DNA of 64,000 nt from Rallus limicola (GCA_022605955.1 JAKCOZ010000009.1:1612001-1676000); one strand, 5' to 3'. Positions 10,183 through 23,816 are shown, counted from the stretch's first letter. A program made the numbers and translations. The notes: a model not told the origin generated them from the letters alone.

Positions 10183-12780
10183 ATCATCACTTCCAACCCT
10201 GGCAAAGACTGACATGAGGCTGAGAATGGCCACTAACCACGTAGGAGAAGAGGGTGACACCAGGGATGAATGCCAGCAGTATTATGCCCTCCACACTGGT
10301 AGGAACTGAAGCTGCAAAACAGGAGGGAGATGCCTTTCGTCTGCCATCAGGAAACTGCAGACACCAGAAGGCTTCACTTCAAGATACACTTTGTTTGCCA
10401 ATCTTTACCTTCTGTTTAGTCAACTTTCAAGCTTAATGAAACCCTTTTCCAAGGTAGAAATGTCTGAGGTGGGCCTGTTTTAAAGAGAAATACTGCCTGT
10501 TCCTCTGTCACCCTGCAGAGCATTCAACGTTCCGGGCTGGCAGTGACCAGAGGCTGTGAGCACCTTATTGATAAGTGGGTAATGCCTTCTGGCCTCTTCT
10601 TGCAAGAGTGACTGCAGAACCTTGATCTTACCAGCTCTCTATTACTCTTTCCATTAAAAACTCAAAATGCCTGCTTATTTACTGTGACAGTTTGAAGTCT
10701 GGCAGGAGGGTGGGCCATGAATATCTTTTCTGATTTGGGAAACTCAGAAATTTCTAAATGTTTCTGTTTCTCTTGGGGTTTTTGGTTTGGGGTTGTTGGT
10801 TTTTTTTCTCAGCACAGCTTGTCCCTGGCCAGCCGCCCAATGTACATATTGTGCAATCACCATGCCAATCACTCATCTCCCCATACCACTCAGAACTACT
10901 TTCAGTTAAATCCAAACAATTTACAAAAAAAAAAATAAATTAAAAGGGAGCTGGTTATACTTTTATACTTCTGGGTGGGAAGAAAAAAAGACTTGTGAGA
11001 GGAAAAATGTGTTAGTGTGCAACAACTGAGGCCTGTAATACATGCAGACAGAGGGAGAGAATTCAACTTGTAGAGAAAAACATTCACTTAACTCACATTG
11101 GAGCCATAAATACATTATTTCCAGGCAATTTTGAGGGCTATAATATACAGTTAGAGCAAGAAGAGAGATTATATCTTATAAGAAAAAAGGATAAAATAAA
11201 TTTATATTTTGCTCTTAGTGAATCTACTTCATCTTAATAGACACATCAGCATATGTAGTTTAAACCAAACCCACCAAACCAACTTTATATTTTATAAAGA
11301 AACACATATACATTAGAAGAGTGAAAACCACTATTTTCTTTCATAAACATTAATCAGATTACAAAGTGACACCTTTTCTTTCTCCTCCCTCCCCCCCCAG
11401 CTGCGGGATTTAATAGTAATGTAAGGTTTTATGCTATTAATGGCTGCAATAAGTGTTTTAATTGACAAAAATTGGAAACCTGCAGAAGTATTCAGCAGCT
11501 TTTCATAAAAGATCTCCTGCAAACATTTTTGCACACTTTAGGAGGAATCCTCCTATTTATTCCCATGCAGCCTGCTGCATTGCTCATGATTTACAGGTGT
11601 TATTAAAAGGAAAAATCGTGTTTCAAGGTGCACACACTTTCCAACATAACCCATGTCAGGAAAGGTCAGTTCCCCATTCCCAGTCCCTGCACTGTGTCTT
11701 CACGTGCCTGCCTACATCAAAATTAGCCTCTATGTAAATCACCAGCTGGTGATGAGCACTCAATGCATTTCAGGTTCAGTCTTGGACCAGCTTTGCTCTA
11801 CCCCTGTAGACCAAGTGCCCATTAAGGGTTGGCAAGTTCAGAGCATGTATTACATTTTAGTTTAATCCAAAAGGAACAAAGTTTATCATTCAGTGATGTG
11901 CACCAAAGCATAATGTGATTTAAAAAATAACAATTGAAGATATTATTTTAAAAATGGGGTTTCATTTCCAAACTAATGATAACTAAAACACTGAAAACAT
12001 CCTAAAGTGTACTCTTCCCTTTTTATATCTTTTACCTAAGAATAGAGGAATTTCTTCATCTAATAAAAATTATGAACTACTGAAATACTATGAATTGCAG
12101 CAAAGTTGTGTCTGGAACTGATTTTTGAAACCACTCTGGTCAGAATACCTTTAGGGTCAGCTGTGAACTTCTATTAACTGATAGTGTATGCCTGACTTAA
12201 CAGAGCAATGCCAGTGACATCAGCTAAAGGAGTCAGTCTTTAAATGCTTATTAATATCTCGTCTCACTCCGCCTGCTGCATTTATAGGCAGAGGTGTAGT
12301 TACAGGTGCACGTGAGACAAACTACACTGGGAATATTTCCGTCCCTATTCATGTCTTCCTTGCAGAACACTGGTATACATCTTTGTTTCTGTTACAAACT
12401 GGTTTTCACATCCTGGACTCCCTGAGCTTTGACTGCAAAAAGAAAAACATCATCCCAACTGTTCGGAGTAGAAGAAGCATCTGCTGCAGTGATGAGTAAT
12501 CACTGGATCGGTTCACCAGAACTATGTTTGATGGGGTAATAAGGAGGTTAACAGCCAAGATTATGATAAATGGTCCAGTCATTTACTCTGAGCTTAATGT
12601 TGAATTATACACATGCACACACATACACAGAACCTTGCTTACTTAAACTGAAATTGGTGATATTTAGACATTCAGACAGAAACCAAGCCACCAGTTAAGT
12701 GGATATATAGATTCTAATACCTTCATACCAGAGGTAGGCTGAAGTAACAGGCAAATAAATCTTAATTGAGATGACAGTTC
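10183..12780. other. Unique noncoding DNA
   Basis: AT-rich with A runs near 10924 and a C-run near 11390. No repeat family or exon recognised. Confidence 0.5.
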
Positions 12781-13490
12781 TGGAGGTTGGCCTTGGCCAG
12801 CTGCCCTCTCACTCTCTTGCCATAACAGGACAGGGGAGAAATTAAGGTGGAAAAGCTGGTGGGTCGAGATAAAGATAGGGAGATTGTTTGCCGGTTTCCA
12901 CCATAGACAAACCAGACTCGATCTGAGGAAAAATGATTCACTGCCAATTAAAAAAGGCACCTTCCACCCCCACCACACACACATTCTCCCCGGACGCAGC
13001 TTCGCACCTTCACTCCCAGCTCCATGTCCTCCCCACAAGGGGTCTGCACGGGGGTGGTGGTGATGGTTGGGGTGGGTCTGCAGCAGCTCCCCTCTGCAGC
13101 TCCTTTCTCCTCGCTCTGTTCCCTGTCCTGTTCAGGCCATGGTGAGGAATGCCTGCTCTGCTGAGGTGTCAGGGCTGAGGCAGCCCCTGCCCCGGAGCCC
13201 ACAGCACCTGCCTGCCCAGCACCTTCTCTCAGCTGGCTCCCACAGGGTTGTTTCTCACACTTTTTCCTTCACTCCTCACAGCTCCGTGGTGGGTTGTTTT
13301 ATTTTCTGCTTTCTTAAATGTGTTATGACCCGTGTCACTGGCAGGTTCAGCTGCGGTGGCTGTTGTGGGGCTGGCTGGAACCGGCTGGGAGCAGCCGCAG
13401 CTAGCTCAGGGCAGGCCCCCTCGCCTCTCACAGGAGCCCCTGTGCAGCCCCCACTGCTGCCAGCGCCTGGACAAATAAACCCAGTTTCCA
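12781..13490 (+). mobile_element. Solo LTR, second avian ERVL-like type
   Basis: The start 'TGGAGGTTGGCCTTGGCCAG' and the GGGTCGAGATAAAGATAGGG block near 12861 match the avian LTR class that opens TGTGGTGGGTTGACC. The 3' half has 'CAGGGTTGTTTCTCACA', CTTTCTTAAATGTGTTATGACC and AACCGGCTGGGAGC, and ends with ACAAATAAACCCAG. No internal proviral sequence is attached and no clear target duplication remains, so ends are approximate. The 188-codon frame at 13067-13633 starts inside the LTR and runs out of it; it has no protein domain and I treat it as chance. Confidence 0.75.
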
Positions 13491-16400
13491 GGCTTTTACA
13501 AAATTCTTTGCCAAAATACACTGAATCAGAGAGAAACCGTATTAAGGAGTGTACCAATTGTGAAAAATTAATTAATTTCCACTGTCGAGCAGCCCGTGGT
13601 CTGAACAGCAGAAGTATGGGTTACCTTCCTTGAGTCCAGGGCTATGGCTGACAGGGAGAGGGGCAGGATCCGTAGTGAGTGCCATCACTCTCACAGGCTT
13701 CCCTCTCAGCTGGAGAAAGGGGCTTTTTCTCCCTCAGTTCTTCATGCTTAAGGTACAAGTAAGGGTTGGAGGAGGGAAGAATATATATAAGAAGGTGCCA
13801 ACACAGACACATCTCTCACGTCAAATGTGTTTATCTCACCTGGATGAGCTCACTGGTCACTAGACACAGGGAAAACATACCTAAGCATGGCACTTTATGT
13901 GTGGTTTTAAAAGCTTGGCCTCAGTACTTGTTTGCCCTGTTTGAGATGAAACCAACTGTTTTCAGAACCCAGAAGTAATGCCACTAAAAATGAGAAAGCA
14001 AATTAGAGAACACAGTTGGCTATACAGATGAAATTCTGCAGTATATTTGCCAGCTATAATTGACTGCACTCAGTCACTAAAAGCCAGATAGAGTTGCCTA
14101 AAGCTGGTCAAGAAGTTGATGGATTTTTTTTCCTGCACTTATGAAAGGATGGCTGCTATGCTTGGATATTGTTAGAGGACTCACTCTAGATTTAAAATTG
14201 AGTGCAGAGATATTTTGGGTCCCCAAAAAAGCGACTTGAGCTGCCTTCCATTTCTTGGGGAGTTTAATGTAGGTTACCTTAAAGAACAAGACTTTTTGTA
14301 GTGGAAGTGCCTGGATTTTTTCTGAAAACAGATTATCAGAGCCTCTGGAAACCATTAGGTGAATCAAAAATGAAGTACCATAATCTGGTTAGTCCCTTTT
14401 GGACAAAAGCAAGGATTGTAATGAAATTTAACCTCAGTCATGGAAAACCATTGTGTTACTAGCAAGAAATTCACTTAAATTAAAAAAAAAATAATAAAAA
14501 TATATAGATAAAGACATAAAGCTATCTAAATAACAAACTGGAGCAATGAACCTCAAGTCTTTTAATCCCCTGATCTGCTTTCAGTCTCCTGGACAAATTG
14601 TTCCCAAATTGCAGCCTGTCAGAAATCTGCATAGTAACAAGTAGGAAGCTAGTAACATCATACTACATACAGCACTAGTGTCGTGGTCTTCCTAAGACTT
14701 CCAGTGACACACTTTGTAATAAAGCTATGTGCTGAAATGTGAACAGTTGAAAGATGCTGACAAGCTGAAGAATCTGGGAAGCATTGTACTGAAAGATAGC
14801 TCTGCCTTCCCTTGGAAAGGCAGCCCAGCATCTCTGAGGGCAGACTGGGTGTGATGTAGTGATTTTTCAGTTTGAAATTCTAGCTGCTGCTCCTTTTCAG
14901 AAAGTTCTAACATTCATTAGGGAAAAAATGTGCTCATTTGAGATACTTCGTGAAACTAAGATATATGATCCAAAAGCTCTACATTATCCAATTATATGGT
15001 CCTGAAATGAAGATGTTAAAAAAGAGAAAAATGTTCATTTTATAGTTTCCCTGTCCTGCAAATTAGTCTGATATTCATTGCCATTTATATCATTTATATG
15101 CAGAGGCCTGTGTACTCTGATGTTACATGTCTCTTTTTGGATCAGTTTTATAATGAGAATAAAGGGAGAAAGTCTGTAACTGTGGGGCTGATTTTCAAGG
15201 CATTTTGGGGAAGTAAGTGCCTACATGTCATTAATCTTTAACAGGCTTGGGCACCTGCCCACCCATCGTGCTTTAGAAAGCCTCTCCCTATATAGCATGT
15301 AATTACTTTGGAAGATCACTTTCTCTTTCTTCATTTCTTTGGCAGGGTCATTCCTTACCGTATGCTGCTTCCAGGTATGTGGGAAGACACAACAAAATTA
15401 CACATCTACCCATGAGTTGTTGACATGCCTACCAGGGCATTCTCACTACCCTAGCAAGACCTTTTAATAGTGCATCTTGCATTTAGTTGTGCAATTATTT
15501 GTGGTCCTTAAGACTCGTTTGCTAAGTATCTACATTTCCTAAGCACTGAAGAGTCAAAATGCAGTGGCCTGAAATATTAAAAGGTTACATCACCTCATTA
15601 AGCAAAGGAAATGCTGTTTACTTCAAAGCCTGCATACAGGCTGACAGTGCATTTATCCAAGAAATCCTTCATGCCCATTGAATCTTGCATCAGAAATGTT
15701 TTCTTTAGATTAAGAACAAGCTAGGACTCCATTTTTACAGATAAAACCAGTGGGGTTTTTTGTGTAAGAAACTCTCTGGGAACTGAAAATGTCTTCCCTG
15801 TTTCTCCTGTGTTTTCCCAAAGGCAGAAAATTCTGTCCATTGCTCTAATTTCCAGTAACAATGTGACCCCAAAGGTGAGGCACGTCAAGGAGGAGCTGCT
15901 GAGAGACTCTGGAGTTCACTCCTATACTCCAGTTCTTTCATCTCTGTAGCTTTCCTGTCTGTAACGTATTTTGAATTCATGCCAGATGAGGATGAAGGAG
16001 TTCACTGCTTTAATGCAGTGACTGTGGTCTTTGTAGACATGAAAACCACGAGGACTCAGGACAGTACTGGTGAGGGCTACACACCCCAGTGCTTTGCTTA
16101 GCTTCCCAGCTCATGCGGGGCAATAAACCTTCATCGGTAGGTTCTACCTGACTAGGCTGGCTTAAAATTAGCTTGGGTATGTCTGCATGAGCTACCTTCA
16201 CTGTGCTGTAGACACCTTCATAAAATCACTGCTTACTCTCTCCAGTCTCTTGTCTCCCTGTCTCAATCTCTCTGAAGTCTATTGAAGGTGTTAAAAAGTC
16301 CAAGATTGTCCCTTTTTCTACTTTCTTGTCATAAGACTCTGCCTGTTTTCTACTTCCAGCTGAGAAAATCCTCCAGTGACAGTCACTGCAGAAGCTTCAC

Positions 16401-16634
16401 AATTAATGAGGCAGGCTGATGATAAGTGGGTTTTCCCCCTCCAACTCATTATCACGCTGCAGTACACTTCTACCAATTGACTCCTCAGGTATGCAACTTC
16501 TCTCATATCCTCGCTCTCTGCTTATTTGTCTCTCAATTTCCCAGACTCCAGTCTCTCTGCTCTCATTTCTGACAGCTCCAGACCTATCCTTTCCCTCTTC
16601 TGGACGCTTGCTTTTATTTTGTACATCTCAGGCC
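13491..16634. other. Unique noncoding DNA
   Basis: No gene recognised. AT-rich, with a short A/T-rich simple stretch at 14478-14505. Confidence 0.5.
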
Positions 16635-17829
16635 AAGTCAGCGTGGGTTTCTAAGGACAGCCCCTGATCTGTTTCTGTGACCAGGGGCCCTGTTTAGTGG
16701 ATAAGGGAACGGCTGTGGATGTTCTCTACCTGGACTTTAGTAAAGCTTTTGACACCATTTCCCACAGCATTCTCCAGGAGAAATTGGCTGTTCAAGGCTT
16801 GCATCAGTAGACACTTTTCTGGGTAAAAAACTGGAAGGCTGGGCCCAAAGAGTTGCAGTGAATGGAGTTCAACCCCGTTGGTGGCCAGTCACACGTGGTG
16901 TTCCCCAGGGGCCAGTCTTGGGGAAGGTTCTCTTTATCAATCGTCTGGATGAGGGGATCCAGTGCACCCTCATTAAATTTGCATATTACACCAAGATGGG
17001 CAGGAGTGTTGATCTACTGGAGGGTAGGAAGGTGTTACAGAGGAACCTGGACAGGCTGGATCTATGGACCAGAGTTTCCACAACACTCAATGCTGGGTCC
17101 TGGCCTTGGGTCACAACAACCCTAGGGAACACTACAGGCTTGGTGGAAGTGTGGATGGAAAGCTGCCTGATGGAAAAGGACCTGGGGGTGTTGGTTGACA
17201 GCCAGGTGAACATGAGGCAGTAGTGTGTCCAGGTGCCCAAGAAGGCCATCGGCATCCTGGCTTGTGTCAGGAATAGTGTGGCCAGAAGACTAGAGCAGTG
17301 ATCATTCCCCTGTACTCGGCACTAGTGAGGCCACACCTTGAGTCCTGTGTTCAGTCTGGTGTGCTACAGCATGTCCAGAGAAGGACAATGAAGCTGGTGA
17401 AGTGTCTGGAGCACAAGTCTGATGGGGAGCGGCTGAGGGAACTGGGGATGTTTAGCTTGGAGAAAAGGAAGTTGAGGAGAGACCTTATCACTCTCTACAA
17501 CTACCTGAAAGGAAGATGTAGTGAGGTGGGGTTTGGTCTCTTCTCCCAAGTAACCAGCAATAGGACAAGAAGAAATGGTCTCAAGTTGCACCAGGGAAGG
17601 TTTAGATTGGATATTAGGAAAAATTTATTCACCAGAAAGTTTGTCAGTCACTGAAACAGGCTGCCCAGGGAAGTGGTGGGGTCACAGTCCCTGGAAGGAT
17701 TTAAAAGACACTTAGATATGGTGCCTAGGGAGATGGTTTAGTGGTGGGCTTGGCAGTGCTGCATCAACAGTTGGACACAATGATCTTAATGATCTTTTCC
17801 AACCAAAATCATCCTATGACTCTATAATT
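16635..17829 (+). mobile_element. CR1 LINE with degenerate RT region
   Basis: The copy begins within the reverse-transcriptase domain (a GGGTTTCTAAGGACAGCCCC block near 16646, then the coding for [20 protein letters not shown] near 16710) and continues to the CR1 tail ending near 17829 (CATCCTATGACTCTATAATTC). Small deletions and stops break the frame several times. Confidence 0.92.
16683..17654 (+). pseudogene. CR1 ORF2 reverse-transcriptase remnant, broken
   Basis: Pieces of the ORF2 frame are visible: the [15 protein letters not shown] palm segment (about 16730-16775), RGVPQGPVLG (about 16893-16923), a catalytic box degraded to KFAYYTKMG where active CR1 has an F-A-D-D core, then KDLGVLVDSQVNM near 17178 and [15 protein letters not shown] near 17443. 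Stops occur after the LDFSKAFD segment (near 16808), at 17221-17223, near 17300 and at 17652-17654. The loss of both catalytic aspartates means no RT activity. Confidence 0.9.
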
Positions 17830-18437
17830 CTTTTCTCCTAAGGTCTGGTTCCACTGGTCTAAATTTTTGAAACAGCTTTTCACATTTAGGGCTATTTTTA
17901 GTGCTAGAGGTAGGAGCACTATTTCAGAGACCAGTCTGGACCTGAGCTCCTTACTAAGTTGGCAGTACCAGAATCCGTGGTGTGGTGCAGCCCAAGGGAT
18001 GAGGTTTTGACAATACACTGAAAAAATCTGATCAGGGCAATAAGCAGCTTCAGGGAACGGCTGAAATCTAGGAAAGAAGATTTTATTTTACCACTAATCT
18101 TCAACATGCTCTGAAAATTAGGATGGAGGGGTTTTAGCAGCATGTGGTAAGTAGAGCAGATATTTTTTTTTTTCTTCCCTAATTTGATCAAAAGATTATT
18201 TTATCTGAAGTAAAAAACTCAGAAAGGGAAATATGCATAAGATGCAGGAACTTCTGGGGATGGGTGAGTCGGAAAAAAAAAACCCCAACCAGTCTGCAGG
18301 GGATTTTCTATCTGTTCCAATGTGGCTGAATTTAAGCCTGAAAACTGAAAATGAAGAATGGCATTGGATTTATTGGCAAGGGAAGCAACAGATGTCTCAG
18401 GACAGGAGTAACTATTTGAGCTGTTAGAAAAGATTGG

Positions 18438-18452
18438 TTTTTTTTTTTTTTT
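18438..18452 (+). repeat. Poly-T
   Basis: Fifteen consecutive T. Confidence 0.9.
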
Positions 18453-19137
18453 ACATACAAAACTAGTTTTATACATTTTGGAATATTAGGACAGAAAATG
18501 TAGGTCAAGAAATAAGATACAGAGAGAAGCAGCGGATGAAAGAGAAGAAGAAGGGGACATGTGAGAAGATGATACACAAAGGAAGATGCTGCTTTCACAT
18601 GAAAGCTGTAAAACAGCAACCCATCTGGGTTAGCACTGGTGGAGATAAGGAGACGGGTCTGTCAGCTTCCTGAGGACCGAGGGCTGAGATCAGCAGTGGG
18701 TTGTTTCCTAATCTGCAGCAATCCCTCTCCTGCTTTGTTTTTCTTCTTTATTTCTTCCTAGAGCATGTGTCAAATCATAGCCCAACTGTGAGAATAAAAA
18801 AAGCTTGGACAGTCGGTGTTCCAGTGTGGAAGTCAATGCCTTAAAGTCAAATCTGAAGTTTTATCTCCCAGCTAACTGCTAGCAAAATGTAAATGCATTT
18901 ACCCTGATTTTCATGACAGCTGCTTGTCTTTATTGTACTGAACTGTATTCAATAAGCTTGAATGTTTCATTGAACATTTTCTGCTGTCTTGTGGAGAAGC
19001 AGGAGGGTCACAAGTTTTCTGTTGGATTCTGTTCTTTTGTGCTGTAAATGACAGTGGCAAATTGATGGCTGGATTTTTATCTAGGCCTATGACATAAAGT
19101 AAGCGATCAAACTGGGATAGGACTCTGAGTGAGATGG

Positions 19138-19156
19138 AAAGAAAGAAAGAAAAGAC
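19138..19156 (+). repeat. (GAAA)n microsatellite
   Basis: About four GAAA units. Confidence 0.85.
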
Positions 19157-19904
19157 TTTTTTGACAAAGCAAGCAATTAAAAATAAAGCCCCACTTCTCC
19201 ATTAAGGTGCATCAAGACCTCAGTCAACTGTATAGATTCAGAAGAAAATGATGTAACCTTTTTTTCCCCCAGAAAAAAAGCAGATTTTTTTCCTACCTAT
19301 AAAAAGTTGCCTGCTTACTTCTCAGGAAATTGTATGCACTTATTTCTTTAAACATACTGAGTGGAGTCTGTACACTTTAAATCCAGTAAGAACCTCCCTC
19401 CCCCCCCCCCCAAACCAACTTATTTCCTTGAGCTATCACATTTGAAAGGAAAATTGAAGACTTTTTTTCACTTCACCAATCTTCATGATAATCACTTAGA
19501 AAAAATAATGGGTATTTAAGCCTAAGATCCAACCCAGAGTTAGAAAACTGCAACTTTAAATAACAGAAAACTAATAAAAGCTTACACTCTCTTAAAAAAA
19601 AAAAATCATGAGTAAGCTCTGAATATTTCCAGCCATCTAGGCTTATACTGACTTAGGATTAGTTAATAAAATACATTCTAGTATACTATAATTCAGTAGT
19701 CTGACTTGTGACCTTAAAATGCAAAATATTTTTGGAGATACAGACATGGCACAAACCCACAAATTAAAACCCACCCCAAACTAGGAAAATAATTTCTGTA
19801 TGTGGATTACCCAGTTAGTCTTAAAGGCAGGAAGCACTAAAGTTGGACCTGCTTCAAAGATTGATTCAGCAAATGCTGCACTAGCTAAAAGTGATGATTT
19901 TGCC

Positions 19905-20930
19905 TTTTCTAATACGTCTGGGATGGCCTCCCGCCTGCATCGCCAGCAGCTGCTGGCATGAAGGGAGGATGTACAAGGCAGGTACTGTGATATATCATGG
20001 CCTTCCCAGCAAACAGAGAATGTCTCACCTGAGAGGTGATTCGGGGAGCTGCTCCCCATGGCTCAACAGTGGCAGGAGTGCCACCTGGACCCTGGGACTG
20101 ATGGCTCTGCCAGGACAGCTCTGGGAGGTTCACAGGCAAGGTGCTTATACCCTCTCTATACATTGAAAGGCTGCAATAAGGCAGTGGGCTTCCCGAAGAG
20201 GAGGGTCTGTCTGGCACAGTGGCCCATCCATACACCTCAGAAGGAAGCTGCCTACAACTTCCTTTCTTCTTCCTGGAGGTGGTCATGTCAGGTGGAGGTG
20301 GGCATTTCTGACCATGGCAACACCTCTGGAGTAGATGTACCATCATCCACATAGTCTGTTGACTGATTTTTGACAGCCAGAGCCTGTACCTGTTGTACAG
20401 TGGCACCTGGGAGCATGAGGTGGGCAAGGAGGTGGTTCTCCTGTCACCCTGAATGTGGTCTTGCCTCCATTCACTGCTTTCCTTTAGGCTACTGACTTCA
20501 TCCTGGCAGGGGGAGGTCACAGGGTCCCCTTGATCTTGGGCTTTGCCTGGTCCTGTTTCTGCCTCAGGGAGAGCAGAGCTCAGCTCCACCAGCCTTTCTC
20601 TTTTCAGCCTCTCTGACACTCCTTACCCCTTCTCCTTCCTCTCAAAGCTCTGCCACCAGGCTGAGCAGATCCTGCCCCTCCTCACACCTCACACAGCTGC
20701 TCTCACTGTTGCCACCCGTTGCAGGGATGGCTCTGATGTTGCAGGTTGTCAGACACCCACTCACGCCCTTGCAGGCCACTTCACCTACTTGACACTTTGG
20801 CTTGATCTTTATGGGTGCTCACACTCCCTATTTTCCCAGCTGTGTTCTTCCCCACATCAGCTGCCCCTCTTTCTTGGGCTGGTGGCTGTGCCAGGACAGC
20901 ACTGGGAGCAGTCAGGACAAGGTCCTTGTT
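19905..20930 (-). mobile_element. CR1 5' region (ORF1) fragment, orphaned
   Basis: On the minus strand the sequence resembles the 5' part of avian CR1, upstream of ORF2. It has a segment near 20720 in the cysteine/leucine-rich N-terminal style, a VPLYNRY motif near 20390, and a TTSRKKK basic stretch near 20270. This is followed by nucleotides (about 20180-20250) matching the start of the CR1 ORF1 esterase-like (SGNH) block, but frameshifted. No ORF2 or 3' UTR follows. Most CR1 insertions keep only the 3' end, so a 5'-only piece is unusual. Boundaries are uncertain by about 100 bases. I rate the family call fairly likely, not certain. Confidence 0.6.
19909..20619 (-). pseudogene. CR1 ORF1 remnant, 236-codon frame
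   Basis: An open frame of 236 codons on the minus strand. Residues 1-70 are charged and Ser/Pro-rich. VPLYNRY lies near residue 72-78, the basic TTSRKKK motif near 113-119. In family members this is followed by the valine-rich strand and GDSLLRG-type motif of an SGNH-hydrolase fold; here the downstream protein is scrambled while the DNA still resembles that block in another frame, indicating a frameshift near 20250. The protein would have been the CR1 nucleic-acid-binding / esterase-like ORF1 product. It is not functional here. Confidence 0.55.
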
Positions 20931-22935
20931 CATCATGAGTTCTTACTTTGGGTCCCCTGTTCTCCTGTTTTCCTCTGGGCTTGTGCAGATGAATGGGCCT
21001 TTGATGGGCAGATGGCTCCTTGGGGCAGGCTCAGGAGTGCACTGAGAACTGACTTGAATTTGTGTATGGTCAAATATTATTATATGTTTTTTAAAATTCT
21101 GATTTCAGACACCAACTTATCCATTTCTTGAACATTTATTGATTAGGGTATAAATCAGGGTATGCTTTGGAGCAGCCCTTTACCTAAATACTTGTTATAT
21201 ACCACCTTGGGAACTAGGACATATGTAAAACTTTTAAATATACAGTCTGCTAGTAAATAAAAAGGGGAGGGGAAAGTTTTCCATACGACTGAGAAGCAGC
21301 TTCTCAAAGTAATTATTGTATTTTAGTGGCATTTCTACAACTGGAAGGACTTCTTAGATGTGATTTTCAGATTTGGACAGAACAGTTTTCTTTTACACTG
21401 AGGTAAAATGGGTAGCCAGGATCAGCTCATCTGGACTGTACTTATTTATCAACCTGTGTGTGCCACACTTTTTAGCCCTGAGCTCAGTGAGAACATCCTA
21501 ACTGGGGATGTTACAATGTCCTAGGAATATTTTTAGGATGAAGTAATTCAATCTAGAAAAACATGTTGTCTTCCTTGAAAACGTTTTCTCATTAAAGTGA
21601 CATGCAAAGCTATATATGAATGCTAATTTTAGGACAGGTTGTTTATGAGAAACTGCAATAAAACCCTATTAAATTTGCTTATTATTGAATTAATGCACTA
21701 TCTTGATCCTGCCAGTAGCTGAACAGATGTTTCAGAGAAAGGTGCATGAATATCTTTTGATACCACTCATTACATAGGCAGCTACCTGAGGGAAGCCTGC
21801 TTTAAATACACAGCCAATTACTGCAGATTATCTCCTTCCAAAAGGAAGACAGTCCTGCAGCTAAATTTATTATGTTTTCCTTTACTTTGCTGCATAAGCT
21901 CCAACATTCTCATAACTGGTCACTAGCAATATTTCTACCATGGCATAAGATGATAAATAATGGTTGGAGTCTTATTTAGTGAATTACAGCCAATTTATCT
22001 TATTGTAGAAAAGCACGGTGTGCCAGGCTGTAAAATGAGTATCTATTTCAGTTTAACAGAAATGCTTAGGATAATTAACAATTAAAGATGTCTTGCTGCA
22101 ACACTTCAGCAGATGATCCTGATCCCTCTAGTTTTGCTGGTTCCCTTTGAGCAACGTGAACAGTGAACCTCAGAAGTGAAAACTTGCTCTTTCAAGTCTA
22201 TTAGGAATGCTTTTTTTCCCTTAATTTGAGCACGTGTTTTCTCCTTTTCTGACAATTGTCACTATTAATTCGCTACAAGGCACCAACTATTCACTTTTCC
22301 AATGTGTAGTCTATTCTGTCTCCTTTCCAGACGCCCTTTGAAATCCAAAGCTCTGCCGTTTAGAAGGGCGATTATTACATGTGTAGTAAGTCACTGGCAA
22401 AGAGAGAATGATAAGAGCTTGTTTCCATACCCCACAAGACAAACCAGGGGAAGACAACTCTTCTCATGATGCTGCAGTATATGCCTTTTAATGTGGAGTT
22501 TTATCATCATCTTTTTATGAAGAGTTTTACTCTTATCAGCATCATTTTGCTTCTCATCAGCATACAGCACAAAGCTGGTGAGTGAGCACACTCCCCTCTG
22601 ATCTATTAATGATGCCACGAAAAACCGACTCTTCTGCCTGGTGTTGCAAGCTAAAAACCAGTGTGCCTCACGTGTACATATGTATTGCAGAAATAATTCT
22701 TCCAAACAAAAGGGAAGAGTTTCATTTAAGTCTATAGCCTACAGTGAACCTTGAATGTATATTTAATTGCAGAGCATGCATGGTTCAACTGGTCTGTTTT
22801 CCCTTCCATACTGTGCTAGTGTAACCAAGTCAGCACTTGACAAATACTGTGCTTTTCCCAGTGACTAACTGGCTCTTCATACAAAATCATTAAACATTAT
22901 TTTTAAGACTTGACAGAAATGATCCCTTAGTTTTT

Positions 22936-22959
22936 ATATGTGTGTGTATATATATATAT
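22936..22959 (+). repeat. (TG)n(TA)n microsatellite
   Basis: Alternating TG then TA dinucleotides, about 24 bases. Confidence 0.85.
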
Positions 22960-23789
22960 CACAAGGGAAACCTCAAATTGCCAAGTACTCTAGAATGGCA
23001 AAAGTGATTTGACAAAATGCACTTATAAAATCATGTCCAACATACTTCTAACAAATATAGACCCAATCTGCAGGGAGACTGAGTTTTCAGGACATTCAAA
23101 TGAAAGTGACACAAAATTTCCAGCTGAGAAGCCCAGACAGTAGCGTTCTTCATGGCATGAGAGATCTCAATGGCCTGGAACCATCTGACCACTACCCAGC
23201 TGGATTTAAAAAGAAGGAATGGTTGTTAATGCACTTGTCTGGCTTCTGGTTCATGTGAGAATCCAGGGAAGCATGGCAACATAACATGGGCTGCAAACAC
23301 AGCCTACAGTAAACAGGTCTGTTGACTGCTGTTAGGGAGTTAGCCACGATTCCAGAGGAGCTTCACGACCTCCTTTTGGAGAGAAGGTTAAGCTGGGTCA
23401 CTTGGGTGCGTTGGGAATATGCCCCTCTCCTGGGGAATATCACACTGCTTTGCGTGGAGCCTTGGTCATTCAGCACCACCTCTGGCGGGCAAAGGGCTTC
23501 TGATGTGCATTGTTAAATAGCTTACATTAGGTTAAATAATTCACTGTGGCAGGACAACCAAGCTTAAAAGGAAGAGCAGATGGCTAACTTAACAGAGCAG
23601 AACATATTGCTATACTAAGCAGTAATTAATTCAGTTGGAAACTATTGCTTAGGCAATGGCTGATCTCCAAAGGAAAAGCTGGTAGACCTGAGAGCGTGCA
23701 CTGATGTCAGTGCGAGCTGCTTATCTACTGTCATTCATAAACACTTGTTATTTAATGTCATTCACAGAGAAATAATCCTGAGTTCATGT

Positions 23790-23816
23790 AAAAAAAAGAA
23801 AAAAAAAAAAAAAGAA
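23790..23816 (+). repeat. Poly-A with interruptions
   Basis: A-rich run interrupted by single G residues. No upstream polyadenylation signal or retrocopy was recognised. Confidence 0.8.

Larger units (their letters stand above)
17830..19904. other. Unique noncoding DNA with simple repeats
   Basis: T-run at 18438-18452, GAAA repeat at 19138-19156 and C-run near 19400-19411. No gene recognised. Confidence 0.5.

Noticed and set aside
13067..13633. 188-codon plus-strand ORF
   Set aside because: Starts inside a solo LTR and ends outside it; no domain, and LTR sequence explains its composition.
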